Assembly (NCBI GenBank): GCA_035527715.1
Contig: DATKZY010000167.1
Span: forward strand, 1 to 9,391
DNA: 9,391 nucleotides
Source of the DNA: DSUN01 sp035527715
GTDB taxonomy: Bacteria > Planctomycetota > PUPC01 > DSUN01
Direction of reading: 5' to 3'
The notes beneath the pieces were generated by a model that had not been told where the DNA came from, did not search any database, and saw nothing but the letters and a program-made list of their open reading frames with translations. Position numbers and translations under genes: made by a program. This document shows positions 1-8,097 of this stretch, piece after piece. Position 1 is the first letter of the stretch; each line of letters starts with the position of its first letter.

Positions 1-29
1 GGGGCAGATGTTGGGGGTTTGGGGGTCAT
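1..29 (-). CDS. Possible start of a gene downstream of coaX (partial)
   Basis: On the minus strand an ATG at 29-27 overlaps the coaX stop codon as ATGA and opens a frame reading MTPKPPTSA to the window edge. The 4-base overlap matches the style of other junctions here (yacL-ispD, fmdB-HIT). There is no clear Shine-Dalgarno sequence in front, and nine residues cannot identify a product. It may simply be non-coding DNA. Confidence 0.25.
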
Positions 30-751
30 CGGGGTCGCTGGAGATAGGCGTGGCGGAGGCCTTCGAGGGTGAGATGGGGCGCGATGGCGTGGACGCGGCG
101 GCAGAAGGGCACGAGGAGCGCCGCATCGCCGCCCGTGGCGAGCACGGCGACGTCGGGCCACCGCTCGCCGAACCGCTCGACGAGGCGGTCCACCAGCCCG
201 GCGAGGCCCCACAGGAGGCCCGTGGCGATGGCCGTCTCGGTGCGGCAACTGAGCGCGGGGGCCGCCGCCGCGGGGTCCGCCAGCGGCAGGAGCGCGGTGT
301 CGGCGTGGAGTGCCCGGGCCGACATGGCCAGTCCCGGGGCGATGGCGCCGCCGAGGAACTCGCCCTCGGGCGACACGACGGCGAGGCTGATCGCCGTCCC
401 GAAGTCCACGGCGATGCCGCCGCGGCCCGTGCGCTGGTGGAGGGCGATGGCGTTGGCCACGCGGTCGGCCCCGATGCGGCTGGGGTCGTTGCACGCGAAG
501 CGCAAGGGCACAGCCAACTCCACGCGCAGCTCGAGCACGGGGCAGCGGAGGGCCGCCGCCGCCCACGCGCGCAGCCGCGCCGTGGCCTCGGGGTTCACGG
601 AGCCGACGACGAGGGCCTCGGCCGACGCCTCGGGCGCGCGCAGCGTGTCGAGGGACTCCACGGCGACGGCCTGGGTGGAGACCGGCTCGTCGCCTTCCTC
701 GAAGGTCCCCAGCCGCAGATGCGTATTGCCCACGTTCGCCACCAGTAGCAC
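26..751 (-). CDS. coaX: Type III pantothenate kinase (CoaX)
   Basis: A 241-residue cytosolic kinase that phosphorylates pantothenate with ATP, the first committed step of coenzyme A synthesis. It has the ASKHA-fold signatures of the type III family: the N-terminal phosphate loop NVGNT (6-10), the pantothenate region ending in GADR (94-97, with the expected catalytic Asp96), DFGTA (116-120), GGAIAPG (134-140) and ATGGDA (205-210). Length is close to the usual ~255. The start is a GTG at 751 with AAGGAG at 764-759, 7 bases away. One oddity is that the first motif normally begins with Asp (DxGNT) and here has Asn6. The gene is divergent from tatD, and a possible promoter lies at 785-813. Family assignment is secure; activity with Asn6 is not. 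Confidence 0.93.
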   Translation of the reverse strand: MLLVANVGNTHLRLGTFEEGDEPVSTQAVAVESLDTLRAPEASAEALVVGSVNPEATARLRAWAAAALRCPVLELRVELAVPLRFACNDPSRIGADRVANAIALHQRTGRGGIAVDFGTAISLAVVSPEGEFLGGAIAPGLAMSARALHADTALLPLADPAAAAPALSCRTETAIATGLLWGLAGLVDRLVERFGERWPDVAVLATGGDAALLVPFCRRVHAIAPHLTLEGLRHAYLQRPR

Positions 752-784
752 GAGCCTGCTCCTTCACCCGTTCGAGTTCACTCA

Positions 785-813
785 ATTCTAGCGCTTTGCC
801 CCGGCCGAGTCAC
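785..813 (-). promoter_or_regulatory. Putative sigma70-type promoter for coaX
   Basis: On the minus strand GTGACT (813-808) and TAGAAT (790-785) are separated by exactly 17 bases. They match 4/6 and 5/6 of the -35 and -10 consensus. The position, 34 bases upstream of the coaX GTG, is suitable. Supported by sequence match only. Confidence 0.4.
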
Positions 814-819
814 GCTGCT

Positions 820-848
820 TTGCGTGGCGGCAAGGGAAGCCGTATGAT
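820..848 (+). promoter_or_regulatory. Putative sigma70-type promoter for tatD
   Basis: TTGCGT (820-825) and TATGAT (843-848) with a 17-base spacer lie 39 bases upstream of the tatD start. The -10 box matches 5/6; the -35 box is weak (3/6). Its -35 box is 6 bp from the -35 of the putative coaX promoter, so the two would fire back to back. Confidence 0.35.
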
Positions 849-872
849 GCGCGCGGCGGGACCGGCGACCTC

Positions 873-880
873 GGAAAGGA
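873..880 (+). promoter_or_regulatory. Ribosome binding site selecting the GTG start of tatD
   Basis: GGAAAGGA ends 7 bases before GTG at 888. No in-frame ATG lies near, so this site supports the GTG start, which places the metal-binding HAH motif at residues 11-13 as usual for the family. Confidence 0.6.
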
Positions 881-887
881 AAGCCAC

Positions 888-1664
888 GTGCCAGAGCAGG
901 CGATCCTGGTGGACTCGCACGCGCACCTGACGGACCCGCAGTTGGCAGGGGACGAGGCGGAGGTCCTGTCCCGTGCCGAGGCGGCAGGTGTGGCGGCGAT
1001 TGTGGACGTGGGGACCGATGTGGCCACGAGCCGGCTCGCCGTCGAGCGGGCGAGTCGCTGTCCAACCGTCTTCGCTACCGTGGGCATCCACCCGCACGAG
1101 GCGACGACGGCGGACGAAGCGGCGTTCGCCGAGCTGCGGCGCCTGGCCGCCGACGCCCGGGTGGTGGCCATCGGCGAGTGTGGGCTGGACTACTTCCGCG
1201 ACCACAGCCCGCGCGACGTGCAGCGCCGCGTCTTCGCACGCCAACTGGCGCTGGCGAAGGAGTTGGGCCTGCCCGCCGTGATCCATTGCCGGGACGCCTA
1301 TGCGGACTGCCTTGACATCGTGGACGCCGAACTGGGGGCCGGGGCGCGGGGCGTGCTGCACTGCTTCCTGGGCGATGCGGCGGCGGCGCGGCGGGCGCTC
1401 GACCTCGGGCTGCACCTGGGCATTGGCGGGGGCCTGACGCGCCAGGAGGCGCTGCGGCCCGTGGTCGCCGCGCTCCCCCTCGACCGGCTGCTGGTGGAGA
1501 CCGATTGCCCCTACCAGACGCCGCGCCCGAAGCGTGGGCGCAACGAGCCGGCCTTCGTGCGCCTGGTCGCCGAATGCCTGGCCGGCGTCCTCGGCGTGCC
1601 CTTCGAGCGCGTGGCCGAGGCCACGACGGCGAGTGCGCGGCGGCTGTTCGGCTTGCCCGGTTGA
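888..1664 (+). CDS. tatD: TatD-family metal-dependent deoxyribonuclease
   Basis: A 258-residue TIM-barrel amidohydrolase-superfamily nuclease, of the TatD/YcfH/YjjV type, that hydrolyses DNA (3'-5' exonuclease in characterised members) using two metal ions. The metal ligands are in order: His11 and His13 (VDSHAHLTD), Glu97 (IGECGLDYFRD), His133 (VIHCRDA), His158 (VLHCFLGD) and Asp206 (VETDCPYQTP). GIHPH (67-70 region) is also a family signature. Length is typical (~260) and no part is missing. It is the only plus-strand gene, divergent from coaX and convergent with ispD. Which TatD paralogue this is cannot be decided from one copy, so the symbol is used in the family sense. Confidence 0.94.
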   Translation: MPEQAILVDSHAHLTDPQLAGDEAEVLSRAEAAGVAAIVDVGTDVATSRLAVERASRCPTVFATVGIHPHEATTADEAAFAELRRLAADARVVAIGECGLDYFRDHSPRDVQRRVFARQLALAKELGLPAVIHCRDAYADCLDIVDAELGAGARGVLHCFLGDAAAARRALDLGLHLGIGGGLTRQEALRPVVAALPLDRLLVETDCPYQTPRPKRGRNEPAFVRLVAECLAGVLGVPFERVAEATTASARRLFGLPG

Positions 1665-1681
1665 GGGATGCGCCTTCCCAA

Positions 1682-1786
1682 GAATCCGTAATCCGTGATT
1701 CGTAATCCGTAACAGGAAAGAAGAGAGGAGACGTGCTCTTCCCTTCTTCTCTGGTTACGCATTACGGATTACGCATTACGGATTTC
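1682..1786. repeat. Long inverted repeat of 7-bp units between tatD and ispD
   Basis: Left arm 1682-1713 is four heptads (GAATCCG, TAATCCG, TGATTCG, TAATCCG) plus TAAC. Right arm 1754-1785 is GTTACGC, ATTACGG, ATTACGC, ATTACGG plus a tail. The right arm reverse-complemented matches the left at 24 of 28 aligned bases. The 40-base interior (1714-1753) is itself roughly palindromic, purine-rich on the left and pyrimidine-rich on the right, so the whole ~105 bp could fold into one long hairpin. It occupies the convergent junction and could act as a bidirectional terminator, but it lacks a classical T-tract. The ispD stop codon (TAA, 1778-1776) lies inside the right arm. Confidence 0.85.
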
Positions 1787-2534
1787 CGCGCGGCACAAGT
1801 CCGTGGGCGAGGATGGCCTCGGCGAGGGCGAGGTCCTCGGGCGTGGTGATCTTGAGGTTGAGGTCGGAGCCGGGCACGATGGCCACGGGTCGGCCGAGGC
1901 GCTCGACGAGCTGCGCGTCGTCCGTGGCCTCGAATTGTGGGCGTGGCGTCTCTGCCCCGCGCGGCACAGCCGAGGGCGGCTGTGCCACATCGGCGGCGGC
2001 GTAGGCGTCGAGGATGAGCTGGCGGCGAAAGACCTGGGGCGTCTGGGCGCACCAGAGGTCGCGGCGGTCCACGGTGGCCAGGACGCGCCCGCCGGCCGCG
2101 CGCTTGACGGTGGGCTTCATGGGGGCCGCGACGATGGCCGCGCCGACGGCTTCAGCGGCATCGAGGGCGGCGGCCACGGCCTCGGGCGCCACGAAGGGGC
2201 GCACGGCGTCGTGGATGGCCACCAGCTCGGCCTCGGGCCGCAGGCAGGCGAGGCCCGCCCGCACAGAGTCCTGCCGCCGGGCGCCGCCGGCTACCACGGA
2301 GAAGGGGACATTCCACTTCTCGTCGCGAAGAGTAGAATGTCCCCTTTCCTGAAGGAGCGCGAGGTCGTCGGGGTGGGCGACGACAATGATCTGGCAGAGT
2401 CGCTCGCGGAAGGGCAGGAAGCGGCGGAGCGTGTGCACGAGGAGCGGCTGGCCGGCCAGCTCGAGGAGGGCCTTGCGCGCGCCCATGCGGGCGCCGAGGC
2501 CGGCCGCGGGGAGGAGCAGGGCAAAGGGGGTCAC
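1776..2534 (-). CDS. ispD: 2-C-methyl-D-erythritol 4-phosphate cytidylyltransferase (IspD)
   Basis: A 252-residue cytosolic enzyme that joins MEP to CTP giving CDP-ME, the third step of the non-mevalonate isoprenoid pathway. Motifs in order: nucleotide loop PAAGLGARMG (9-18) with Lys21, GGARRQDSV (83-91), IHDAVRPFV (107-115), PTVKR (141-145), WCAQTPQVFR (161-170), FEATDDAQLVE (201-211) and NLKITTPEDL (226-235). The start is GTG at 2534, which overlaps the stop of the upstream PIN-TRAM gene as GTGA and has GAGG 8 bases before it. A longer open frame to 3533 is only a shadow of that gene. Two in-frame palindromic segments interrupt it: residues ~65-78 and ~183-200. Both fall between conserved blocks, so the enzyme is probably active. 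The short tail after LAEAIL and the stop codon run into the heptad repeat. Confidence 0.95.
   Translation of the reverse strand: MTPFALLLPAAGLGARMGARKALLELAGQPLLVHTLRRFLPFRERLCQIIVVAHPDDLALLQERGHSTLRDEKWNVPFSVVAGGARRQDSVRAGLACLRPEAELVAIHDAVRPFVAPEAVAAALDAAEAVGAAIVAAPMKPTVKRAAGGRVLATVDRRDLWCAQTPQVFRRQLILDAYAAADVAQPPSAVPRGAETPRPQFEATDDAQLVERLGRPVAIVPGSDLNLKITTPEDLALAEAILAHGLVPRGNP
1935..1988 (-). repeat. In-frame palindromic insert in ispD (translated AQPPSAV segment)
   Basis: The 54 bases encode residues 183-200 of IspD, extra peptide between the conserved TPQVFR and FEATDDA blocks, which are normally closer together. The core is a perfect inverted repeat: GGCACAGCCG (1963-1972), loop AGGG, CGGCTGTGCC (1977-1986). 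The insert length is a multiple of three and contains no stop, so the reading frame survives. Insert boundaries are inferred from family alignment in memory and may be off by a few codons. Confidence 0.7.
2302..2346. repeat. 45-bp palindromic element inside ispD
   Basis: AAGGGGACATTC (2302-2313) is followed after 21 bases by its exact reverse complement GAATGTCCCCTT (2335-2346). The interior is itself an imperfect palindrome. The element is 45 bp, exactly 15 codons, and is translated in ispD as residues ~64-78 (including HSTLRDEKW), a variable loop just before the conserved GGARRQDSV block. GGGGACATTC-type ends recall short elements mobilised by REP-associated tyrosine transposases; that link is from memory and is not shown here. 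Confidence 0.8.
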
Positions 2535-3541
2535 GACACGAGCCTCGCGAAGATGATGCGGCCGGAGCTCCTCTGGAGGTAGCGGACGACTTCGACGCTG
2601 GCGTCGCCGCCGATGCGGCCCTCGGCGTTCTCGACGACGACCAGGGTGCCGTCGTCGAGGTAGCCGACGGCCTGCCTGGCCTCCTCGCCGCGGCGGACGA
2701 GGTGGATCGTGAGGGTCTCGCCGCGGGCAACCGCCGGGCGGAGAGCGGTCGCCAACTCGTGGAGGTTGACGACTTTCACGCCCTGGGCGCGGGCCACCTT
2801 GCTCAGGTTGGCGTCGGTGCTGCAAATATGCGCGTCCAGCTCGTTGGCGAGCTGGATGAGGCGGCTGTCCACCGCCTCCTTCGAGCTTTCCGCGGTCTCG
2901 TAGACCGAGACGTCGGCCTCCTTCAGGCGCTGGAGCTGGCTGACCAGGGAGAGGCCGCGCTGGCCGCGCGCCCGCTTGAGGCGGTCGGCCGAATCGGCGA
3001 GGCGCTGGAGCTCCTCGAGCACGAAGCCGGGAATGCACAGCGGGCTCTCGAAGACCCCCGTGCGGCACAGGTCGCCGATCCGCCCGTCCACCAGCACGCT
3101 CGTGTCGAGCAGCACGGTGCGCGGACCCTTGCGCTCCTTCTTGAACTCCACGTAGGGGATCACGAACCGGAAGCGGTCGCGGGTGCGGAAGACGATCATG
3201 GTGCACAGGTAGCACATCATGGCGGTGAGGATGATGCGGATGGCGATGGTCTTCTCGACGGTCAGCGGGTCGTCGCTCACCTGCGGCGGCAGGACGAGGG
3301 TGGTGATGTTCACCGCCAGGTTGGCCAGCAGGACGCCCACGGTGATGCCGAAGACGATGGCCAGGAGGTCGGCCACCGACCCCTTGCCGGTGAAGACGGC
3401 CTCGAGGATGAGGACGATGATGAACATCGTGACGCCGAGGAGGAAGCCCCAGACGGGGTCGAACTCCGCCAGGCGCGCCGCCTGCCAGCCGGCCCCCGCA
3501 CACACGAGCAGAAAGAACGCTCGAAGGAACCAAAGGCCCAT
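2531..3541 (-). CDS. YacL-like membrane protein with PIN and TRAM domains
   Basis: A 336-residue protein of the YacL/PIN-TRAM type. Four hydrophobic helices lie at about 5-20, 31-50, 58-82 and 99-118. A PIN ribonuclease-like domain follows (about 142-262) with acidic candidates Asp146 (LLDTS), Glu177 (VLEEL), Asp225 and Asp243 (STDANL), then a TRAM RNA-binding domain (about 271-333). PIN-TRAM proteins are presumed membrane-anchored RNases; the target is unknown. The start ATG at 3541 has GGGAG at 3554-3550, 8 bases away, and begins 4 bases after the kinase stop. Its stop overlaps the ispD GTG. The yacL-ispD order is also found in Bacillus subtilis, which supports both identifications. An overlapping ATG at 3549 is in another frame and is rejected. 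Confidence 0.88.
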   Translation of the reverse strand: MGLWFLRAFFLLVCAGAGWQAARLAEFDPVWGFLLGVTMFIIVLILEAVFTGKGSVADLLAIVFGITVGVLLANLAVNITTLVLPPQVSDDPLTVEKTIAIRIILTAMMCYLCTMIVFRTRDRFRFVIPYVEFKKERKGPRTVLLDTSVLVDGRIGDLCRTGVFESPLCIPGFVLEELQRLADSADRLKRARGQRGLSLVSQLQRLKEADVSVYETAESSKEAVDSRLIQLANELDAHICSTDANLSKVARAQGVKVVNLHELATALRPAVARGETLTIHLVRRGEEARQAVGYLDDGTLVVVENAEGRIGGDASVEVVRYLQRSSGRIIFARLVS

Positions 3542-3545
3542 GGAT

Positions 3546-4838
3546 TCATCTCCCTACCTTGGGCTCGATCTTCGTCACCTCCGCATACGGGATCTCGACG
3601 GGGCCGCCGTCGGTCTTGACGACGACGGGGCCGCCCTCCCCGCCGATCCGGATGAGGCGCCCTGTCACAGGCGAGCGGCCGCGGGCGTGCACGACGAACA
3701 CGGTCTGCGATGCCTTCGGGGGCGCGGGGCCGAAGGCCCTGCGGCCCAGGCGCAACGCCAGGGCGAGGGCGACGACCAGCACCAGCGCCCCGATGGCGCC
3801 TGCCGCCACCAGGCGCCAGCTCCTGCGGCCCGAGGCGATGGGCCGGGTGCGGCCCGTGGCCGGCTCCGCGGCCCCGGCGGCCACGGTCGCGGTCGAGGAG
3901 GCTTCTGCGGGCAGGGTCGGCGCCGTGGCGGCCGCGGCGAAGTCCGCCGGCATCGTCGGCCGCTCGGCCAGGCCGCGGGCGCCCGATGCCAGCTCGGCCA
4001 ACTCGTGGGTCGAGGTCACGGCGACCAGCTCGGCGGCGAGTGCCCGCACGGTCGGGTAGCGGTCGGCGGGCCTCTTGGCCGCGGCCCTCGCGATGGCCGC
4101 GTCGAGCTGCGGCGGCACCGAGGGGACGAGCGCGCGGGCCGACGGCACGGGCTTCTCGAGGTGCTGGCGCAGCGTGGCGAAGGCGGAGCTGCCGTGGTAG
4201 GGCACGCGCCCGGTGAGCAGCTCGAAGAGGATGATGCCCAGCGCGTAGATGTCCGTGCGGAAATCCGCGTCCTGCCCCTCCGCCAGCTCGGGGGCCATGT
4301 ACTCGGGCGTGCCGACGAGCGTGTTGTCGGCCGTGACGCTGCGATCGTGCCGCGGCTTGGCCAGGCCGAAGTCGGTCAGGATCGCGCGCTGGTCCTCGTC
4401 GATCATGATGTTCGCCGGCTTGAGGTCGCGGTGGACGATGCCCGCGGCGTGCACCTTGTCGAGTGCGGCGAGCACCTGGCCGAGGATGCGCAGGGCGCTG
4501 GGAACGGGCAGCGGGCCGCGCTCGCGCAGGATGTCGGCCACGCTCTGCCCCTTCAGGTACTCCATGGCGATGAAGTGCCGGCTCGCGTCCTGGCCCACGG
4601 CGTAGATGTGGACGAGGTTGGGGTGCCGGATGCGGGCGAGGCTGGTGGCCTCGCGATGGAAGCGTGCGACGCACTCGGGGTCGGCCGCCAGCTCGGGGGC
4701 CAGCACCTTGAGGGCCACCTGGCGTTTCAGGGTCGGGTCCACGGCGAGGTAGACGGAGCCCATGCCCCCCTTGCCGACGAGGCGCTGGAGGAGGTAGATG
4801 CCGAGCTTCGGGGGCTGGGGGCGCGCTGTGTCGCTCAT
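3546..4838 (-). CDS. Single-pass membrane Ser/Thr protein kinase (PknB/Hanks type)
   Basis: A 430-residue Hanks-type kinase. The catalytic domain (about 13-275) has the glycine loop GKGGMG (22-27), Lys44 (VALKVL), Glu63, the catalytic loop HRDLKPAN (136-143), DFGLA (156-160), GTPEYMAPEL (176-185) and Asp196 (TDIYALG), so it should be active. An Ala/Thr/Pro-rich linker (about 280-340) leads to one TM helix (about 342-363) and a ~65-residue C-terminal part with beta-rich character, probably outside the membrane. There are no PASTA repeats. The ATG at 4838 is chosen because MSDTARP leads directly into the domain and GGGAAGG precedes it, though only 2 bases away. A longer frame from ATG 4910 would add 24 residues translated from a repeat (a poly-Asp run) and has no ribosome site. 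It lies directly after the FHA-sigma54 activator, a plausible substrate or partner. Confidence 0.93.
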   Translation of the reverse strand: MSDTARPQPPKLGIYLLQRLVGKGGMGSVYLAVDPTLKRQVALKVLAPELAADPECVARFHREATSLARIRHPNLVHIYAVGQDASRHFIAMEYLKGQSVADILRERGPLPVPSALRILGQVLAALDKVHAAGIVHRDLKPANIMIDEDQRAILTDFGLAKPRHDRSVTADNTLVGTPEYMAPELAEGQDADFRTDIYALGIILFELLTGRVPYHGSSAFATLRQHLEKPVPSARALVPSVPPQLDAAIARAAAKRPADRYPTVRALAAELVAVTSTHELAELASGARGLAERPTMPADFAAAATAPTLPAEASSTATVAAGAAEPATGRTRPIASGRRSWRLVAAGAIGALVLVVALALALRLGRRAFGPAPPKASQTVFVVHARGRSPVTGRLIRIGGEGGPVVVKTDGGPVEIPYAEVTKIEPKVGR

Positions 4839-4861
4839 TGCCTTCCCATTTGGGACCTCGT

Positions 4862-4950
4862 TCTCGTCGTCGTCGTCGTCGTCGAAATCCTGGGCTCCTG
4901 CCGCCCCCACCCATTCGACGACGAGGACGACGACGACAACGACGACGATC
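4862..4950. repeat. Triplet-repeat hairpin element, copy A
   Basis: Plus strand 4864-4884 is a TCG/CGT triplet run; 4915-4949 is a GAC/CGA triplet run with two interruptions (AGG and CAA). The two arms are complementary around a ~30-base GC-rich loop, so the element can form a hairpin in DNA or RNA. Bases 4912-4949, reverse-complemented, are identical over 38 bases to 9177-9214 of copy B. It fills most of the 123-bp gap between the FHA activator stop and the kinase start, inside the presumed operon. Confidence 0.85.
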
Positions 4951-4961
4951 GGAGCCGCTGG

Positions 4962-6848
<1,887 letters not shown>

Positions 6849-6860
6849 ATCGCTGTCCCC

Positions 6861-6890
6861 TCACGCGTCACGCGTCACGGGTCACGCGTC
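6861..6890. repeat. 7-bp tandem repeat between dgt and the FHA activator
   Basis: TCACGCG, TCACGCG, TCACGGG, TCACGCG, TC: four heptads with one substitution. It fills most of the 46-bp gap between the dgt stop (6895-6897) and the activator start (6848), and its edge touches the activator's ribosome binding site. Read in register as GTCACGC/GTCACGG it has the same pattern (RTYACGS) as the ATTACGC/ATTACGG heptads at 1754-1781. Confidence 0.85.
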
Positions 6891-6894
6891 TTCT

Positions 6895-8094
6895 TCAGAC
6901 GCGCTCGAAGGGGTAGAAGAGCTTCTTGTATTCGTCCTGCGCGTAGCGGTCGGTCATGCCGGCGATGTAGTCGCAGATGGCGCGGTAGAGGCCCTCGCGG
7001 TCGGCCGTGGCGCGGTACTCGTCGGGGAGCTGGCGCTCGTCGGTGAGGTAGGCCTGGAAGAGGTCGCGGACGAAGCGCTTGGCCTTGCTGGTCATGCGGG
7101 CCACGCGATAGTGGCGGTAGAGCTTCTCGTTGAGGAAGGCCTCGAGCTCGGTCTTCCGGCGCTCGACGGTGGCGCTGAAGGCGAACAGGCGGGTCTCGGC
7201 GCGCCGCACGTCGTCCGGGCTGCCGACGCCCAGCTCGGCCACGCGGGCGAGGGTGGTCTCGACCAGGTCGGTGACCTGGGCGTTGATGAGGCGGATGATC
7301 ACCTGGCGGTCGCGGATGCGCTCGGGCAGGCCCGGCTGCTGGCGCTCGACCTCGGCGGCGGCGCGTGCCCAGGCCTCCACCGCGGCCAGCTCGTCGCGGC
7401 GGATCAGGTGAGCGGTCAGCCCGTCGTCCACGTCGTGGTTGTTGTAGGCGATCTCGTCGGCCACCTCGACCGCCTGGGCCTCGAGCACGGGCTGGAGGCC
7501 GTCGTCGAACTCGGCCACGGCGGGCCGGTCGTGGCGGGTGGTGTGCTTGGCCATCGCCTCGCGCACCTCCCAGGAGAGGTTCAGGCCCGGGAAGCTCGGG
7601 TAGCGGCGCTCGAGGGTGTCCACCACGCGGAGGCCGTGGCGGTTGTGCTCGAAGCCGCCGTGGCCCTGCATCTGTTCGGCCAGCTCCTCCTCGCCCGAGT
7701 GGCCGAAGGGGGTGTGGCCCAGGTCGTGGGCCAGGGCGATGGCCTCGGCCAGGTCCTCGTTGAGGCCCATGATCCGCGCGATGGTCCGCGCGATCTGCGA
7801 CACCTCGAGCGTGTGGGTCAGCCGCGTGCGGTAGTAGTCGCCCTCGTGGTTCACGAAGACCTGCGTCTTGTACTCCAGGCGGCGGAAGGCGGTGGAGTGG
7901 ACGATGCGGTCGCGATCGCGCTGGTACACGGTGCGCAGCGGGTGCTCGGGCTCGGGATGGCGGCGGCCGCGGCTCGCGCGGCTCCGCGTGGCGTAGGGGG
8001 CCAGCACCGCGTCCTCGCGCGCCTCCACCACCTCGCGGCCCACCAGGCCCGGCCAGGTGACGGCCATCACCGTGTTGGGGTCGCCCGATGCCAC
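6895..8094 (-). CDS. dgt: dGTPase-like deoxynucleoside triphosphate triphosphohydrolase (HD domain)
   Basis: A 399-residue HD-superfamily enzyme that cleaves dNTPs to the deoxynucleoside and triphosphate, taking part in dNTP pool control. The N-terminal signature DRDRIVHSTAFRRLEYKTQVF region (60-80) is typical. Metal ligands are His94 (LTHTLEV), His123-Asp124 (ALAHDLGHTPFGH) and Asp212 (VADEIAYNNHD). Length fits the shorter dGTPase-like group rather than the ~500-residue E. coli Dgt, so the preferred dNTP is uncertain. The start is GTG at 8094 with AGGAGGG 6 bases upstream; a second in-frame start exists at residue 10 (ATG) but lacks such a site. It begins 3 bases after the HIT gene stop, so the two are surely co-transcribed. 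Confidence 0.93.
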   Translation of the reverse strand: MASGDPNTVMAVTWPGLVGREVVEAREDAVLAPYATRSRASRGRRHPEPEHPLRTVYQRDRDRIVHSTAFRRLEYKTQVFVNHEGDYYRTRLTHTLEVSQIARTIARIMGLNEDLAEAIALAHDLGHTPFGHSGEEELAEQMQGHGGFEHNRHGLRVVDTLERRYPSFPGLNLSWEVREAMAKHTTRHDRPAVAEFDDGLQPVLEAQAVEVADEIAYNNHDVDDGLTAHLIRRDELAAVEAWARAAAEVERQQPGLPERIRDRQVIIRLINAQVTDLVETTLARVAELGVGSPDDVRRAETRLFAFSATVERRKTELEAFLNEKLYRHYRVARMTSKAKRFVRDLFQAYLTDERQLPDEYRATADREGLYRAICDYIAGMTDRYAQDEYKKLFYPFERV

Positions 8095-8097
8095 GCC

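Noticed and set aside
1682..1786. CRISPR-like array
   Set aside because: Units are 7 bp, contiguous and inverted between arms; there are no unique spacers.
1976..1988. TGGCAC on the minus strand resembling a sigma54 -24 box
   Set aside because: No GC-containing -12 element follows at the right distance, and the site is inside ispD as part of a palindrome.
4839..4910. Extended N-terminus of the kinase from ATG 4910
   Set aside because: The 24 added residues are a translation of repeat copy A (a poly-Asp run), and there is no ribosome binding site before that ATG.
4862..4950. Triplet repeats read as a serine- or aspartate-rich protein
   Set aside because: The same bases give low-complexity peptide in several frames on both strands, and the copy at 9177-9275 is in no gene, so nucleic-acid structure explains them better.
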